Notes under the pieces: generated by a model
What the model was told of the DNA's origin: nothing
The model's database searches: none
The model's input: the letters and a program-made list of their open reading frames with translations, nothing else
Part shown: piece by piece, positions 4,422 to 6,830 of the stretch
How positions within the stretch are numbered: position 1 is the stretch's first letter
How the letters are laid out: each line of letters opens with the position of its first letter
Made by a program: the position numbers and the translations under genes
From: Bacillota bacterium
Lineage (GTDB): Bacteria > Bacillota > Sulfobacillia > RBS10-35 > JAJYVN01
Length of the DNA stretch: 6,830 nt
NCBI GenBank assembly: GCA_021827805.1
Contig: JAKAUG010000057.1
Span: 1-6,830 of the forward strand
Direction: 5' to 3'

Positions 4422-6008
4422 ATGATGGCGGAGCCCGGGGCACCGGCGCTTCCGGCGGGCGGGCCGGGGGGCCCGTCCGCCGGCGAGGTGCACGCCATGG
4501 AGCACTGGGGGCCTGCCCTGCTGGCCCTGGTGGTGGGTGCCTTCATGGCGCTTCTGGATTCCAGTATCGTGAACGTTGCCATCCCCACCATGGAGCACGT
4601 CTTTGGGGTGAACACCAGCCAGGTGGAGTGGGTTGTGACCATCTACCTGCTGGCGCTGGGTGTGGTGGTCCCCGCGTCCGGTTGGCTGGGGGACCGCCTG
4701 GGATACAAGCGCCTGTATCTGCTCTCGCTGCTGGTGTTCACCATCGGCTCCGGGCTCTCCGCGCTCTCCTGGAGCCTGCCGGTGCTGATCGGGGCCCGGG
4801 TGATCCAGGCGCTGGGCGGTGGCATGATCATGCCCACCACCATGTCCATGGTCTTCCGGCTGATCCCCCGCCGCAACCTGGGGGTGGCCACGGGCTTCTT
4901 CGGCATGTCCATGCTCCTGGCCCCGGCCCTTGGGCCCACCATCGGCGGCTACCTGGTGCAGTACACGAACTGGCGCTGGATCTTCACGATCAACCTGCCC
5001 GTGGGGGTCTTCGGGCTCCTGCTGGCCTCCGCCGTGCTGCCGGAGTTCGCCGAGCACGAGCCGGGCCGGTTCGACCTCTGGGGCTTTCTCACCTCGGCGA
5101 GCGGGCTCTTCGCGCTGCTGCTGGCCCTCAGCGAAGGGCAGACCTGGGGCTGGCAGTCGCCGGGGATCATCTGGTTGCTCTATGGGGCAGGGGTGGCCCT
5201 GTTGGCCTTCGTTTGGATCGAGCTTGCGGTGGACCGCCCGCTGCTCGACCTGCGCACCCTGGGTTACAAATCCTTCCTGGCAAGCCTGATCTTTGCGGTT
5301 GGCGTCAACATCGCCCTCTTCGCCGGGGCGTTCTTCATCCCGGTCTTTCTGCAACTGGTGCGGGGCCTGACACCGCTCTCCACGGGGCTGATCCTCATGC
5401 CGGGCGCCCTCGCGACCGGGATCATGATGCCGGTCGCGGGACGCATGTATGATCGCATCGGTCCAGTGGTCCCAGTGCTCCTGGGAACGGTCCTGCTGAC
5501 GCTCGGGAACTACCTGCTGCGGGACATGTCGCTCCAGACCCCGCGCATGATGATCGTGTGGTGGATGGTGGTACGGGGCCTGGGCATGGGGCTGGCGATG
5601 ATGCCGGCGACCACGGCGGGGATGTCCGTTATCCCGCCGCGTCAGGTCGGGCGGGCCTCGGCGTTGAACAATATCGTGATGCGCATCGCCGGGTCCTTCG
5701 GCATCGCGGTGCTCACGGTGCTGCTCAACGATGGCACGGCCACACAGTCCGCCCGCCTGGCCCAGAGCTTTGTCCCGGGCACGCCGGCCGCCGCGCAGCT
5801 CCAGAGTCTGACCGCCCATGCCGGATCGGCGGGAGCCGCCACGATCCTGAGCGAGCTGGCCGGGTACGTGAGCGCCCAGGGCTTCACGTTGGAGCTGGAC
5901 CACCTGTTTGTGCTGCTCTCCGGCGTCGGACTGATCACCGTGGTGCCGGCCCTGTTCCTGCGCAAGGGCATGTACGGCGGTCAGGGCGCCGGGGCGCCTG
6001 TGGACTGA
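4422..6008 (+). CDS. DHA2-family (EmrB/QacA type) multidrug efflux transporter
   Basis: A 528-residue major facilitator superfamily protein with the hydrophobic profile of the 14-helix drug:H+ antiporters (family typical 480-530). Helix 1 carries LDSSIVNVAIPTM (45-57), the DHA2 signature; motif A is GWLGDRLGYKR (87-97); GARVIQALGGGMIMPTTMS (124-142) is motif B-like; motif C-like ALGPTIGGYL (169-178) leads into the conserved WRWIFTINLPVG (184-195). Later helices include MPGALATGIMMPVAGRMYDRIG and RASALNNIVMRIAGSFG. It should export hydrophobic compounds using the proton gradient, with the adaptor encoded 28 nt before. The ATG at 4422 follows AAAGGGGGG; ATG 4497, preceded by GAGGTG with 6 nt spacing, is a real alternative giving 503 residues and dropping a Pro/Gly/Ala-rich leader. 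Substrate cannot be read from sequence. Confidence 0.93.
   Translation: MMAEPGAPALPAGGPGGPSAGEVHAMEHWGPALLALVVGAFMALLDSSIVNVAIPTMEHVFGVNTSQVEWVVTIYLLALGVVVPASGWLGDRLGYKRLYLLSLLVFTIGSGLSALSWSLPVLIGARVIQALGGGMIMPTTMSMVFRLIPRRNLGVATGFFGMSMLLAPALGPTIGGYLVQYTNWRWIFTINLPVGVFGLLLASAVLPEFAEHEPGRFDLWGFLTSASGLFALLLALSEGQTWGWQSPGIIWLLYGAGVALLAFVWIELAVDRPLLDLRTLGYKSFLASLIFAVGVNIALFAGAFFIPVFLQLVRGLTPLSTGLILMPGALATGIMMPVAGRMYDRIGPVVPVLLGTVLLTLGNYLLRDMSLQTPRMMIVWWMVVRGLGMGLAMMPATTAGMSVIPPRQVGRASALNNIVMRIAGSFGIAVLTVLLNDGTATQSARLAQSFVPGTPAAAQLQSLTAHAGSAGAATILSELAGYVSAQGFTLELDHLFVLLSGVGLITVVPALFLRKGMYGGQGAGAPVD
4452..4483 (+). repeat. Very stable 14-bp hairpin near the start of the transporter gene
   Basis: Arms 4452-4465 and 4470-4483 pair over 14 bp with a single G-U (4459/4476) around a GGGG loop. 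It lies 30 nt after the ATG at 4422 and 13 nt before the ATG at 4497. No T-run follows, so a simple terminator is unlikely. It could slow translation from the first start, shield or expose the GAGGTG at 4485-4490, or act as an RNA-processing or stability element between adaptor and transporter. Structure is seen; function is inference. Confidence 0.6.
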
Positions 6009-6023
6009 GCGGGAGGTGTTCCG

Positions 6024-6536
6024 GTGGCCGCTCCGTGGCTGATCATGGGGCTGGTCCTGGTGATCATGACGATCGGCCTGGCGGTGGACCTCTCTCTGGG
6101 TGGGGGCGGGACAGGCGCGCCCGAGGCCGATCCGACCGTCGCTGCCCCCCAGGTGCGCCTGCCCGCTCCGTGGTACGACCCCCTGGCCGAGCGCGCGGAG
6201 GGTTGGGCGCTGCTGGCGCCCAGCGGCAGGATCGTGGCCACCAACCTTCCCGAGAGGGCGGCCCTGCTGACCGCGCTCCTGGCGGTGCTCCGTCTCGGGA
6301 GCGAGCAGGGGGGTTGGCACACGGCCCTGCTGCAGGGCCCGGAGGCCGCCCTGTTGGCGCGGCTCTCGGCCCGCGGGGCCCTGCTGGCGGTCCTGGCGCG
6401 GGGCGAGGTGGATGCCGCCGCCCTGGGCGCCGCCATGTCCACGGCGCTGGAACGGGTGGAGGAGCGTTGGGACGATCTGGTCGGACCGGCCCCGACCACG
6501 CCAGGCGTTCCGGAGGGCGCCGCGCCGCCCGCCTGA
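6024..6536 (+). CDS. Small membrane-anchored protein with a roadblock/LC7-like domain
   Basis: I recognise no named family for the full 170-residue protein. GTG at 6024 follows GGGAGG (6011-6016) by 7 nt and lies 15 nt after the transporter stop, so it is part of the same unit. Residues 4-22 form one hydrophobic helix (PWLIMGLVLVIMTIGLAV) with no positive charge before it; then a Gly/Pro/Ala linker to about 55; then a compact domain (about 58-148): GWALLAPSGRIVATNLPE, a Leu/Ala helix, GGWHTALLQG, LLARLSARGALLAVLARG, and a final amphipathic helix LGAAMSTALERVEERW. This order (strand, D/S-G-R-IVA-NLP turn, helix, strands ending ALLAVLA, helix) resembles roadblock/LC7 domains of bacterial MglB-type proteins. 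The tail is Pro/Ala-rich. Orientation in the membrane is unclear. Domain match is from pattern memory only. Confidence 0.7.
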   Translation: MAAPWLIMGLVLVIMTIGLAVDLSLGGGGTGAPEADPTVAAPQVRLPAPWYDPLAERAEGWALLAPSGRIVATNLPERAALLTALLAVLRLGSEQGGWHTALLQGPEAALLARLSARGALLAVLARGEVDAAALGAAMSTALERVEERWDDLVGPAPTTPGVPEGAAPPA

Positions 6537-6599
6537 AGTACGCTTTGCTCCTCGAAGATGCCCTGGCGTGTCCTGTATCCGAGGGGCGTGTGCACGATG

Positions 6600-6620
6600 G
6601 TGTCCGTCCCGTGACGGCAC
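6600..6620 (+). terminator. Hairpin after the efflux unit, possible weak terminator
   Basis: GTG-T-CCGTC (6600-6608) pairs with GACGG-CAC (6613-6620) around CCGT, 8 bp with one bulged T. No T-run follows. It lies 63 nt after the last stop codon, where the operon transcript should end. The rest of 6537-6600 shows nothing recognisable. Confidence 0.25.
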
Positions 6621-6629
6621 GCGTGCTGA

Positions 6630-6752
6630 TCGACGGGGGTCACGCCGCGGGTCGAGTCGGTCGACCGCGTCTACCTGAACGGCCACGTCCCCAAACCGCG
6701 GCATCCCGGTGGCGTCCACGGCTGGCTGCGGGAGGTCCGTGGGTTCCCCGTA
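6630..6752 (+). pseudogene. Decayed fragment of a conserved protein family (DRVYLNGxVP motif)
   Basis: In the frame beginning after the TGA at 6627-6629, the sequence reads VTPRVESVDRVYLNGHVP, then KPRHPGGVHGWLREVRGFP. I recall a widespread bacterial family, usually annotated as hypothetical, beginning with (D/E)RVYLN-Y-VP-LQ-GG---FLRE-RG-P. The match is clear for about 35 residues and then stops near 6750, although the frame stays open to the TGA at 6822-6824. There is no ATG, GTG or TTG between the upstream stop and the motif, and no ribosome site, so the 5' end is missing. It is best read as a remnant. Family identity is from memory and uncertain. Confidence 0.4.
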
Positions 6753-6785
6753 ACTGCTCAGGTCCCCCGCGATTCGGCAGGGGGA
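6741..6785. mobile_element. Possible insertion-sequence end (uncertain)
   Basis: Where the fragment's similarity ends, GGTTCCCCGTAACTGCTCAG is followed by an inverted repeat, TCCCCC-GC (6763-6770) against GC-A-GGGGGA (6777-6785). Read on the other strand, GGGGGACCTGAGCAGTTACG resembles, from memory, repeated motifs seen beside IS21-type transposase genes. No transposase, full terminal repeat or target duplication is in the window, so this is only a suggestion. Confidence 0.2.
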
Positions 6786-6830
6786 ACAGGCGCCGCACAA
6801 CGTGACGACGGTGCAGCAGCCTGATGCCAC

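Noticed and set aside
2954..4642. 562-codon minus-strand frame over marR and the adaptor gene
   Set aside because: Antisense to two convincing genes and lacking any domain pattern.
6627..6629. TGA before the DRVYLN fragment as another selenocysteine codon
   Set aside because: A further in-frame TGA lies 15 nt upstream, no family residue is expected there, and no start or SD site precedes it.
4290..6830. 846-codon open frame antisense to the transporter and roadblock-like genes
   Set aside because: Composition is rich in Gln, His, Arg and Gly without any domain. The opposite strand holds a well-supported transporter gene, so this is a GC-driven shadow.

Overview
The window is GC-rich, densely coded bacterial DNA with G/C-rich third codon positions, many GTG or TTG starts, and strong Shine-Dalgarno (SD) sequences. 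It fits a high-GC bacterium that makes selenoproteins. The EmrA-like adaptor has no long coiled-coil hairpin, which leans towards a monoderm (one-membrane) cell, possibly a high-GC Bacillota or Actinobacteria-like lineage. That placement is inference only.

Layout, left to right. (1) A minus-strand gene leaves the left edge (72 to 1). Its first 24 codons look like the N-terminus of a GabT-type class III aminotransferase. (2) Divergent from it is selD (162-1220), selenide, water dikinase. Its active-site residue is encoded by an in-frame TGA at 237-239, followed by a compact hairpin that fits a bacterial SECIS element, so the gene is read as a 352-residue selenoprotein. A conventional gene call would lose the first 37 codons and the catalytic residue. 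(3) Convergent with selD, on the minus strand, is an OmpR-type response regulator (3104-2406) and a membrane histidine kinase (2409-1273), overlapping by 4 nt. (4) Divergent from the two-component pair is a four-gene plus-strand unit: a MarR-family repressor (3224-3721), a short HlyD/EmrA-like adaptor (3740-4393), a 14-helix DHA2/EmrB-type transporter (4422-6008), and a small membrane-anchored protein with a roadblock/LC7-like domain (6024-6536). (5) The right end (6537-6830) holds no intact gene that I can support. It carries hairpins, a decayed fragment of a conserved protein family (about 6630-6752), and perhaps the edge of an insertion sequence.

How it may work together. The 119-bp region between the response regulator and marR carries a sigma70-like promoter followed by two adjacent perfect palindromes just before the marR ribosome site, a plausible MarR autorepression site. 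The divergent two-component system could add a second input on the efflux genes. A very stable hairpin at the start of emrB may set transporter expression relative to the adaptor. The roadblock-like protein as last gene of an efflux operon is the least conventional part of the window. The recoded selD is the best supported unusual feature.
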